Shown here: in pieces, positions 56,473-64,000 of the stretch
How positions within the stretch are numbered: position 1 is the stretch's first letter
Layout: each line of letters begins with the position of its first letter
Assembly (NCBI RefSeq): GCF_040719265.1
Contig: NZ_JBFDAH010000022.1
Location: forward strand, 21,074-85,073
Length of the DNA stretch: 64,000 bases
Direction: 5' to 3'
Source: Aliikangiella maris
Lineage (GTDB): Bacteria; Pseudomonadota; Gammaproteobacteria; Enterobacterales; Kangiellaceae
Made by a program: the position numbers and the translations under genes
The notes under the pieces: model-generated
What the model was told of the DNA's origin: nothing
Seen by the model: only the letters and a program-made list of their open reading frames with translations
Database searches by the model: none

Positions 56473-56547
56473 GGGGGGGGAATCATTTATTATTTAATTC
56501 TTTTATAGCTAATCTCTTTTAACCTTTTAACCTTTTAACCTTTTAAC
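56473..56547. repeat. G8 homopolymer and 4 x 8-bp tandem repeat
   Basis: Eight consecutive G at 56473-56480, then CTTTTAAC repeated four times at 56516-56547. Both lie between the phosphoesterase and DUF3820 genes, the repeat only 19 bp past the DUF3820 stop codon. Potential slippage sites, noncoding. Confidence 0.8.
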
Positions 56548-56565
56548 CCGGTTATTTTATCTCAA

Positions 56566-56784
56566 TTAGTGCTCTTGTTTTAATGGTATGATCAACTTTT
56601 CAAGACCATTAATTTTTATCTCCAGGGTCAGCGCTAATAGCTCGCCTAATTTTCCTTTGGGTAATCCTTGGTTAGCAAACCAAACTAAATAAGGTTCAGG
56701 CAAATCAATTAATCGACGCCCCTGATATTTACCAAACGGCATAGTGGTATTAGCAATATCAACTAGGTTTTGTTTTTCAAACAT
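56566..56784 (-). CDS. DUF3820 family protein
   Basis: 72 residues with the conserved core MPFGKYQGRRLIDLPEPYLVWFANQGLPKGKLGELLAL, characteristic of DUF3820. Small cytosolic protein of unknown function. It lies 56 bp after the YlqF-type GTPase gene and may be cotranscribed with it. Confidence 0.88.
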   Translation of the reverse strand: MFEKQNLVDIANTTMPFGKYQGRRLIDLPEPYLVWFANQGLPKGKLGELLALTLEIKINGLEKLIIPLKQEH

Positions 56785-56840
56785 GAATAATTTTTTCCAA
56801 ACTTCTCTTATAATTATTACCGATATCTTTTAATAAAACA

Positions 56841-57788
56841 CTACCGTTTCTTTTTAAACCCCGCTTTTCTAGCTGCTTTTTTTTCTGCTTTTTGCTTTAG
56901 CATTTCGGCAACTTCAATCAACTCTTTTTCAATCATAGCAGGTGACTCTAGCGTAATTTTTCCAATATTCCCTGCACGGTATTCATGTATCAGAATTTTA
57001 CAGACTTTATCCATATCGATGCGTCCACCAGCTTTTAAACAACCACGTAAACGTCCAATTAACTCCAATGCCATCCAGGATTCTGACTGATAAGATGCAA
57101 GTTCATGTTCGTCAAGTTTAAAATGCTCAGCCAACAATGATTGATAGTTTTTCAATAGATACTCTATGGCATAAAAAGCAACATCTTCATAATCCAATGC
57201 GGTATCTTTTATTGCGCCGCTAATTGCTAGCCGATAGCTACTATGGGTGTTATCAATTTTGGGCCAAAGAATCCCTGGCGTATCAAATAATATCACACCT
57301 TCTTTTAAGTCAATCCGTTGTTGGCGTTGAGTAACAGCAGGTTCGTTACCCACTTTTGCAATTGTTTTTTGCGATAAAATATTAATGATTGTCGATTTTC
57401 CAACATTAGGAATTCCCATAATCATTGCTCTGACCGGCAATTCCTTAGTTGTTCGCTGGGGAGCCAATCGGCGGCATAACCCAATCACTTTTTTAACCTG
57501 TTCAGGAGATTGAGCGGTTACAGGTAAGGCTTTAACGCCTTGCTGTTTTTCTAAATATTCACACCACTGCGCGGTCCGAGCTGGATCGGCCAAGTCAGTT
57601 TTATTCATCAGTTTGATAATCGGCTTACTGATCCCTTTGTTTTCGGCTAAATCAGCGATTACCGGATTTGCACTACTATAAGGGATTCGAGCATCAACGA
57701 CTTCGATAATTAAATCGATATCAGGGAGTGCTTGTTTAATTTCTTTTTGGGCTTTATGCATATGCCCGGGATACCACTGAATAGTCAT
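56841..57788 (-). CDS. YlqF/RbgA-type ribosome-biogenesis GTPase
   Basis: 315 residues. Circularly permuted G motifs: G4 as MNKTDLADP comes first, then G1 GIPNVGKSTIINIL and G3 DTPGILWP, the order typical of YlqF/MTG1. The N-terminus WYPGHMHKAQKEI is a family hallmark, and the C-terminus is a Lys/Arg-rich helical tail. It acts in late assembly of the 50S subunit in B. subtilis. Confidence 0.93.
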   Translation of the reverse strand: MTIQWYPGHMHKAQKEIKQALPDIDLIIEVVDARIPYSSANPVIADLAENKGISKPIIKLMNKTDLADPARTAQWCEYLEKQQGVKALPVTAQSPEQVKKVIGLCRRLAPQRTTKELPVRAMIMGIPNVGKSTIINILSQKTIAKVGNEPAVTQRQQRIDLKEGVILFDTPGILWPKIDNTHSSYRLAISGAIKDTALDYEDVAFYAIEYLLKNYQSLLAEHFKLDEHELASYQSESWMALELIGRLRGCLKAGGRIDMDKVCKILIHEYRAGNIGKITLESPAMIEKELIEVAEMLKQKAEKKAARKAGFKKKR

Positions 57789-58153
57789 GATGTTTTAAAC
57801 TTTAAAAATTTTAAGAAATAAATAGCCATCAAAATTAACGACAAATTAAGCTGATAAGCGCTATTGTAGAGATTTCACAGCAAAATGATAAGTTAAAGGT
57901 GCTTTTTATTGAAAGATAAAGAAAACTGTTTTTACCGCACCACCCCGCAAACAATCATGCCAATTAGCCTATCAGCCAACTAAACTGTTACAGTTTTCGG
58001 TTAAATAGTGCTTGATATGCTACATTTAAAGAGAGATTTACGACTATTCAGTCGCCAGTCAAATTGAGATGTGCGCATTAATCAATGATTAGTGCGTTTC
58101 TCATCAAGCTGACTTGACTGGTGCCAATAACAAAAAACTAACTGGGATTTGCT
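57789..58153. other. Divergent intergenic region
   Basis: 365 bp between the GTPase and PilZ genes. It should contain both promoters. No repeat or RNA gene recognised. Confidence 0.4.
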
Positions 58154-58528
58154 ATGAACACTGAGCGACGCCACTTTAATCGAGTCGCATTCAAAACGCC
58201 GGCTAAATTTTATGCCGACAAACGACAACTTGATTGCGAAATAATCGATATTTCACTCCACGGCGCTTTAATTTTATTGTTAGAACCTGCAGATATTGAG
58301 TTGGACTCTCGATATCAAGTAGATATTCCACTCACCTCGCAAACCGACGGTGAAAAAATTTCAATGGAACTGGAACTGACCCATCAACATGAACAAAAAC
58401 TCGGTTTGGTTTGTACCCATATCGATCTCGACAGTATTACTCATTTGCGCCGCCTTGTAGAACTTAACCTTGGAGATAGTCAACTACTAGAGCGTGATTT
58501 CAGCGCTCTATGCTCAGATAACGAATAA
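58154..58528 (+). CDS. PilZ domain protein, c-di-GMP receptor candidate
   Basis: 124 residues, consisting of a single PilZ domain. The RxxxR motif appears in RRHFNRVAF and the second motif in DISLHGALI, so c-di-GMP binding is likely. A free PilZ protein could be the effector for the cyclases and phosphodiesterase at 19-24 kb, though it lies 34 kb away. It converges on radA with a 26-bp gap. Confidence 0.88.
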   Translation: MNTERRHFNRVAFKTPAKFYADKRQLDCEIIDISLHGALILLLEPADIELDSRYQVDIPLTSQTDGEKISMELELTHQHEQKLGLVCTHIDLDSITHLRRLVELNLGDSQLLERDFSALCSDNE

Positions 58529-58554
58529 GTTAAGTGACACTTAGCCAAAGCCGT

Positions 58555-59934
58555 TTATTTGATGGCATCCAGCTCTCGTTGTGCGGCCAGCGCTTCCCCC
58601 AAATGAGACACACCGATAACCCGAATCCCATCAATCGCTTTTTTGGGTGCGTTTGCCTTTGGCACGATCGCTTGTTTAAACCCGTGCTTGCGCGCTTCTT
58701 TAATGCGCTCCTGACCATTCGGTACTGGCCGAATTTCACCAGCCAGTCCCACCTCACCAAAAACAATAAGATCCTGCGGTAAAACCTGATTACGCAAGCT
58801 GGACACTACCGCCAATAACAAGGCTAAATCGGCACTGGTTTCCATGACTCGAACGCCACCAACAACATTCAAGAAGACGTCTTGATCATGACAAAATACA
58901 CCGCCGTGTCTTGATAAAACCGCTAATAACATGGCCAGACGATTTTGTTCGAGCCCAACCGCCACCCGCCGAGGATTACCCAAATGCGATTCATCAACTA
59001 GCGCCTGAACTTCAACCAACAAAGGTCGCGAACCTTCCCAAGTAACGGTCACCACGCTTCCCGCAGCCGCCTGTTGATAACGAGATAGAAATATTGCCGA
59101 GGGATTTTGTACTTCTTTCAATCCTTCTTCGGTCATTGCAAAAACGCCGAGCTCATTGACCGCACCAAACCGGTTTTTGACTGCGCGTAAAATTCGATAG
59201 CGACCGTCACGTTCGCCTTCAAAGTACAATACCGCATCAACCATATGCTCTAACACGCGCGGTCCAGCCAAAGCACCATCTTTGGTCACATGCCCGACAA
59301 CAAATAAAGCAATACTCTTTTGTTTGGCAAAACGCACCAACTGCGCAGTACTCTCGCGCACTTGTGCGACTCCGCCGGGAGCAGACTGTAAAAGCTCAGT
59401 ATAAATCGTTTGAATAGAGTCTATAACCATTACCTGAGGCTGGGTAGACTGCGCAGTAGCAATTATCGTTTCAACCTGTGTTTCGGTTAATAAGCTAAGT
59501 TGGTCGCCGGTTAGCCCTAGGCGATGAGCCCGCATCGATATCTGCTGAGCCGACTCTTCACCGGTCACATATACCGCATTAAGTGAATGACTCAAGTGAC
59601 ACATGGTTTGCAATAAAATCGTCGATTTGCCTATCCCCGGATCGCCGCCTATCAGTACCACCGATCCAGGCACTAATCCACCACCCAGCACGCGATCAAG
59701 TTCACTGATACTGGTGGCGATTCTTACCGTGTCCGTATGTTTAACTTCGCTGAGTTTTTGCAGTTGGCGCTCATTGCCTGCGTAACCAGCAAAACGAGGA
59801 TTATTGGATGACTTTTTGACGTCTACCTGTTCGACCAGACAGTTCCATTGACCGCAATCACTGCACTGCCCAGCCCATTTAGGAAAGATTGCCCCGCATT
59901 CGCTACAGGCATATTGTGTTTTTGTCTTCGACAT
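58555..59934 (-). CDS. radA: DNA repair protein RadA
   Basis: 459 residues, the standard length. Zinc finger YACSECGAIFPKWAGQCSDCG at the N-terminus, RecA-like ATPase with Walker A GGDPGIGKST, the RadA-specific KNRFG, and a C-terminal Lon-like domain (FLNVVGGVRVMETSADLALLLA). It promotes branch migration and processing of recombination intermediates. Monocistronic here. Confidence 0.96.
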   Translation of the reverse strand: MSKTKTQYACSECGAIFPKWAGQCSDCGQWNCLVEQVDVKKSSNNPRFAGYAGNERQLQKLSEVKHTDTVRIATSISELDRVLGGGLVPGSVVLIGGDPGIGKSTILLQTMCHLSHSLNAVYVTGEESAQQISMRAHRLGLTGDQLSLLTETQVETIIATAQSTQPQVMVIDSIQTIYTELLQSAPGGVAQVRESTAQLVRFAKQKSIALFVVGHVTKDGALAGPRVLEHMVDAVLYFEGERDGRYRILRAVKNRFGAVNELGVFAMTEEGLKEVQNPSAIFLSRYQQAAAGSVVTVTWEGSRPLLVEVQALVDESHLGNPRRVAVGLEQNRLAMLLAVLSRHGGVFCHDQDVFLNVVGGVRVMETSADLALLLAVVSSLRNQVLPQDLIVFGEVGLAGEIRPVPNGQERIKEARKHGFKQAIVPKANAPKKAIDGIRVIGVSHLGEALAAQRELDAIK

Positions 59935-60124
59935 AAGGAATACTTGAATTTACTCTATAATGCGATAAAGTGATGCGAGTTAAAGTCGTAAGTTATTGAA
60001 AATTCAGGGCCGACAAATTAAAAAGATTGAATTTTCATCAAACAACTGACTTTGGTATCTTGACACTATTATTCAGTCTTTTGCCATTATATGCTGAAAG
60101 TATCGCTCGATTGAAGGAAGTCAT

Positions 60125-61525
60125 ATGTTTAGATTGCCGGCTCACTCTATTTATAACATCGTTTTTAATAACATTTTTAACATTCGATATTTTAATATCC
60201 GTATATTAAATATGTGGTTTAAGTCTTCAAGCTTGAATCTGTTGCCGCTTGCAGCTCAACTAAAACATGTGAGTATGATGCGATTTTTCAGTTTGATAAC
60301 TGTCTTCGGTATGGCGACCATTTTAACAACAGACACTCTGGCAAACGCCCCCAAAAACTCGAACCATTTAACCCAAAATCACTCCAACCTGCCGTTACCA
60401 CCGCTCACCTCAACTTTGACCAAGCTAGATAACCTTCAACTACAGCAAGCCCAACAGTTAGCGAATAAATATTGGCAAACTGAGCAATCAAACCCAGCGG
60501 ACTCGCTGCACCATCAAGCCAAGCAATTAGAGCAAGCCAATATTCCAATACCCGCCAAAGAACTTATCAAGCTGAATATTGTTGAAGCAATGCCGGAACA
60601 ATTGTCGGCTGAGCAGCAAAGCCTCTTACATGACTGGTCACACCAAAAATCTACCAGTCTTACCGCGCTCACTGACGGCGCACACCAACAGTGGATTATC
60701 GCTTTTCCATTTGCTGAAACGGCACGAGCACGACTTAATCGCTTTACACATTACCAATTGGCTCAGCAAACCCAGAGTGATATTGAAAGCGGCTTTTTTG
60801 AAACACCTCAACTTGCATCGTTAATGTCAAAAGACAGTGCAACACAGGCTGCTATTTTTTCAATCATACGTGAAGATTTATCGAAGCAGGCAAAAGTGAA
60901 TTTATTAAGCTGGGCAATTCAACACAAACAAAAATTATTGCACAGCTCACCGTATAATCCATTAACAAACGCAATGGGCCAGCCATCAAAGCACACTCAA
61001 CAATCAACTTTGAGCCCGGTTTTGGAAATGATGTTAGCGGTAGATACGCAAAACACCGCACAGCTAATTCAGGTTTTAACACAAACCCCTAATTTACCAT
61101 TGCAACATGAGTTTTTCCATCTTCGTCAAAGCTGGCCCCAAGCACAGCAACTGGACTTATATTTGTCTTTAACAACAATACTGCCGTATGCTTCACAAGC
61201 CGTTTATCAAATTGAAAAACTCGATATTTTACCCGCCCAAAAACAAACGATAATGCTTTCATTACTCAAGTCTGACGGTGTCGGCAGTACCGCAGCCCAT
61301 ATCCTTGCGCAAAGCCTTACACCTCAATTAGCCGACCAATTGATACAGCAACTTGAACAAGTAACCGCACCAATATTAGACTCGAAAACAGACTTTACTT
61401 TAATCAAAAATATTGTTTTAGCTTTTTCACTCAGTGATAAAGCCGATGAATATTTACCTTGGTTAATCGCTGAGAAAAAATTGCCCGCAACAATCGCTCA
61501 GGAGGTAAAACAATGGCTCAATTAA
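60125..61525 (+). CDS. Exported protein of unknown function, coupled to the carboxypeptidase
   Basis: 466 residues from the ATG at 60125, which has AAGGAAG just upstream. A signal-like stretch (MMRFFSLITVFGMATILTTDTLANA) begins only at residue 51, so translation may instead start at 60275-60278. The body is helical, rich in Gln, Leu and Ala, with no motif I recognise. It overlaps the M14 carboxypeptidase gene by 13 bp, and that gene has its ribosome-binding site inside it. The tight coupling suggests a chaperone, inhibitor or assembly partner of the peptidase, which is inference only. Confidence 0.6.
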   Translation: MFRLPAHSIYNIVFNNIFNIRYFNIRILNMWFKSSSLNLLPLAAQLKHVSMMRFFSLITVFGMATILTTDTLANAPKNSNHLTQNHSNLPLPPLTSTLTKLDNLQLQQAQQLANKYWQTEQSNPADSLHHQAKQLEQANIPIPAKELIKLNIVEAMPEQLSAEQQSLLHDWSHQKSTSLTALTDGAHQQWIIAFPFAETARARLNRFTHYQLAQQTQSDIESGFFETPQLASLMSKDSATQAAIFSIIREDLSKQAKVNLLSWAIQHKQKLLHSSPYNPLTNAMGQPSKHTQQSTLSPVLEMMLAVDTQNTAQLIQVLTQTPNLPLQHEFFHLRQSWPQAQQLDLYLSLTTILPYASQAVYQIEKLDILPAQKQTIMLSLLKSDGVGSTAAHILAQSLTPQLADQLIQQLEQVTAPILDSKTDFTLIKNIVLAFSLSDKADEYLPWLIAEKKLPATIAQEVKQWLN

Positions 61526-63459
61526 TAAAATACTTTATATTCGTATTAAGCTGTTGTTGTGTTGATGTTATAGCGACGCAAATGACCTATGTAAACAGTC
61601 CAACGGGCAAAGCCAATGAAAAAGCGCTGGGCTATCCAGTGCCTGTTCCGGTTAACTCACTGCTACCGGTTGATGGTTTTCGTGACTACGACAGCTTACT
61701 AGCCCGCTTGCAAGATATTGCGTTGTCATCAGACACGATTACTGCAACCCGAATTGGCACCTCATTTGAACAAGCGCCTATTTGGGCATTTATACTAAGT
61801 GACAGCGACAATACCCTTATAGAAGGCTTTGCGCTAGAAGGGGCATTTCTGCAAAATGGCGGAATACATGCTCGGGAATGGCAAACGCCCGAAGTAGTCA
61901 GCGGCATAATCGAGCGCTTTAATACATTTCAGAACGATCAGGGTTTTTATCAGTACTTACTAGAAAACACCCACATGATTTTGATTCCAGTGCTCAATGT
62001 CGATGGATTTAAACAAACACAACGTTATCCGGCAATTGCCATGTATACCCAAGATCAGGATGACGCCCCTAATTGGCCACGAGATGGCCGAATGCGCCGA
62101 AAAAATATGCGTGGTGTTGATCACGATATCAATAGCGAAACAGATAATCTCTTTGGTGTCGATTTAAATCGCAATAATGATCCTTTCTGGTCGACTAATC
62201 CCGGACGTTCTTCAAATCGCCAAAGCTCAATCGTTTATCATGGCGCTTCAGCAGCCTCCGAACCTGAAACTCAAGCATTACTGACGGCGGCCGAAATAGC
62301 CAATCAACAATTAAGACTATACATCGACACCCATTCATTTACTCAAGTTTATTTTGCACCTCAGACCCATAATGCCCGCAGAAACGAAATAACGGCTAAT
62401 CTGGCATCAAAAATGCGCGCGGTGAACAATAATCAATATGCCTATAGCCCATCCCCTGCTGGTGCAGGCATTGGCGCAACTGACGAATATTTTGCAACAA
62501 CCTATGAAATCCCAGCATATACCCTGGAGACTGAACCCGGCAACGGCGGTGCATTACAGTATGGTGGACTTGGTGTATCACATGATGGATTTATCTTGCC
62601 TGAATCACAAATCAATCGGGTTAGAAACGAGCTGGCTAATGCATCAATTTTGGGATATTACATGCAATCGGCCCCCCCCAGTATTGTGCAACTACAAATC
62701 ACTCGTATTGATAATGGTCAAACAGTTTATCTAGGACATTGGCAGTCCATAAACACAACGACACGTGAGTATAAAAATCCCACCCATATCGATCTATCTG
62801 CCAATGTTGAGTACCAATTACGTGTTTCTTTTAACAAACCGATGCGCTGGCGAAATAACGGCGAAATATCAGCCTATCCCGGATTATCAATCAGTAGTCA
62901 GCCACAAATTAACTTTGAGGGACTGACCAATCAAGATGCAGCTTTTCTAGCGTCAATAACGCCCTACACCAGCCAGCCAGGCACCTGGCTTAATCAACCA
63001 GAAAATGCCGATAACATCATCAACAATGGTTACTTACGCTATCAAGACGATAGTTATGCTGTTCATTTTATATTACCCGATAACTCACCATTGCTCGATG
63101 CCAGTTTACTTCAATTAGCTATTCAAGCCCCCGACCTAGCCGGTCAGCAACTCGACACCTCGCCACAAACAATCATCAACTGGCAACAGGGCGCTTGGTC
63201 AGGTTATGAGTCGACGGATGGTAACCAAGCCGATAGTGGCGGCATTGATCGCAGTATTCGTTTAATCGATGATGGTAGCCCTGCTTTTTTTGATCCCAAT
63301 GCAGTCGTTATTTTACCTCCCCCTGCGCCCTCGCCTCCCACCAGCCAAGGCGGTGGTGGCGGATTGTCGGTACTGCTACTCGGATTGTTGGTGTTATTAG
63401 TCAGATTGAATTTATCTTCAATTTCGCCTGGACGCATGCAAAATATTTCAATTTATTGA
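61513..63459 (+). CDS. Secreted M14 zinc carboxypeptidase with a GlyGly-CTERM tail
   Basis: 648 residues. Signal sequence (YFIFVLSCCCVDVIA). Catalytic domain about 35-380: zinc ligands His and Glu in GGIHAREW, DLNRNND, third ligand His in YIDTHSF, and catalytic Glu in YTLETEPG. A beta-rich region follows. The end has a Gly-rich linker (SQGGGGGL), a hydrophobic helix (LSVLLLGLLVLLV) and Arg residues, the GlyGly-CTERM signal recognised by rhombosortase. It should remove C-terminal residues from peptides outside the cell. AGGAGG precedes the ATG. Confidence 0.9.
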   Translation: MAQLIKYFIFVLSCCCVDVIATQMTYVNSPTGKANEKALGYPVPVPVNSLLPVDGFRDYDSLLARLQDIALSSDTITATRIGTSFEQAPIWAFILSDSDNTLIEGFALEGAFLQNGGIHAREWQTPEVVSGIIERFNTFQNDQGFYQYLLENTHMILIPVLNVDGFKQTQRYPAIAMYTQDQDDAPNWPRDGRMRRKNMRGVDHDINSETDNLFGVDLNRNNDPFWSTNPGRSSNRQSSIVYHGASAASEPETQALLTAAEIANQQLRLYIDTHSFTQVYFAPQTHNARRNEITANLASKMRAVNNNQYAYSPSPAGAGIGATDEYFATTYEIPAYTLETEPGNGGALQYGGLGVSHDGFILPESQINRVRNELANASILGYYMQSAPPSIVQLQITRIDNGQTVYLGHWQSINTTTREYKNPTHIDLSANVEYQLRVSFNKPMRWRNNGEISAYPGLSISSQPQINFEGLTNQDAAFLASITPYTSQPGTWLNQPENADNIINNGYLRYQDDSYAVHFILPDNSPLLDASLLQLAIQAPDLAGQQLDTSPQTIINWQQGAWSGYESTDGNQADSGGIDRSIRLIDDGSPAFFDPNAVVILPPPAPSPPTSQGGGGGLSVLLLGLLVLLVRLNLSSISPGRMQNISIY

Positions 63460-63515
63460 CACCAATAGTCTGTTAAACTAATTGAATAACCTATTCACCT
63501 TTCAATGAGTCAGTT

Positions 63516-63902
63516 ATGCCACCAGAAAATCAAAATCAAAGCATGCAAGCGCCAAGCATTCAAAAAACAGACGATCAAACAGCGAATATTCAAAAACCAA
63601 ATACACCAGAATTAAACTCTAAAGATCAAAACGCTCAAGAACTAAACTCTCAAGAACTAAACGCATCAGAAAAAGATACTCAAAAGCAAAACAGTCAAAC
63701 AACGGCAACGCCAACTAAATCACCAGTAACCCATCCAGGATTTTTTAGTGTATTACAAAGCATTTTAGCGGCACTCATTGGGGTACAAAGTGAAGAAAAG
63801 CGTAAACAGGATTTTGAGTCTGGTCATTTAGGTATCTATTTGTTTGCAGGTCTGGTGATGGTGATTATTTTTATTTTGGTATTGGTAAGTAGTCGTCCCT
63901 GA
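63516..63902 (+). CDS. DUF2970 domain-containing membrane protein
   Basis: 128 residues. Residues 1-65 are a Gln/Asn/Lys-rich, low-complexity region with near-repeats such as DQNAQELNSQELNAS. The C-terminal DUF2970 core begins FFSVLQSILAALIGVQSEEKRKQDF and ends with one membrane helix (IYLFAGLVMVIIFILVLVS). Inner-membrane protein of unknown function. The low-complexity head is unusually long for the family as I know it. Confidence 0.85.
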   Translation: MPPENQNQSMQAPSIQKTDDQTANIQKPNTPELNSKDQNAQELNSQELNASEKDTQKQNSQTTATPTKSPVTHPGFFSVLQSILAALIGVQSEEKRKQDFESGHLGIYLFAGLVMVIIFILVLVSSRP

Positions 63903-64000
63903 AAAACAGCTTAACACTCTGAAATTTAATAAAAAATCTCTAATTAATAACTCACTTTTCGACCAGAAATGTTAAAATACGCCATCACTTCCTGGTCGAA

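Overview
The window is a 64-kb, AT-rich chromosomal segment that reads as a free-living, probably marine, gammaproteobacterium. Supporting signs are EttA, RadA, a GlyGly-CTERM exoprotein, the proteobacterial sortase with its VIT/vWA target, a cyanide-insensitive-type bd oxidase, a large TonB receptor and many c-di-GMP signalling proteins. A Kangiellaceae/Alteromonadales-like host is my guess from gene content, not a demonstrated assignment. I see no rRNA, tRNA, phage, insertion sequence or CRISPR array.

Layout. 0.2-2.1 kb: a lone PaaK-type CoA ligase, a small conserved protein and a 15-bp tandem repeat. 2.2-3.5 kb: a chemoreceptor gene with an in-frame amber codon and no N-terminus. 3.8-9.5 kb: an outer-membrane barrel, a lipoprotein fusing a TRAP (DctP) and an ABC (LivJ-like) binding protein, and a hybrid histidine kinase with two receivers. 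9.6-14.9 kb: an M1 metallopeptidase with a DUF6702 partner, a chalcone-isomerase-like protein and MscS. 15.5-25.5 kb: six co-directional signalling genes (GAF/PAS hybrid kinase, single receiver, HPt-REC-REC-GGDEF, HPt-pseudoreceiver, PAS-GGDEF-EAL, HPt-REC-REC). 25.6-28.2 kb: ilvB-ilvH behind an attenuator and a 29-codon Val/Leu-rich leader peptide. 28.5-29.7 kb: GFA-like and GNAT proteins. 30.1-35.0 kb: a GldA-GldFG-DUF4340 ABC operon. 35.0-39.4 kb: an orphan secreted protein and a TonB receptor. 39.9-42.6 kb: a sortase and its target. 42.8-45.9 kb: cydAB with a GbsR/MarR regulator and two candidate operators. 46.2-60 kb: mostly housekeeping genes (DUF1330, EttA, HEAT-cyclophilin, Lrp, AstE-like, GCL-like, phosphoesterase, DUF3820, YlqF GTPase, PilZ, RadA). 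60-64 kb: an unknown exported protein translationally coupled to an M14 carboxypeptidase with a GlyGly-CTERM tail, then DUF2970.

How the genes may work together. The two hybrid kinases share a PAS-HisKA-HATPase-REC-REC core, and neither has a DNA-binding partner here. The second cluster supplies three HPt proteins and c-di-GMP synthesis and degradation modules, so a multistep phosphorelay controlling c-di-GMP is the simplest reading. The barrel and dual binding-protein lipoprotein look like a sensory front end for the first kinase, since no TRAP or ABC permease is encoded beside them. This cassette (3.8-9.5 kb), with the phosphorelay cluster, is my best candidate for an undescribed system. 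It remains an inference from domain content and gene order.
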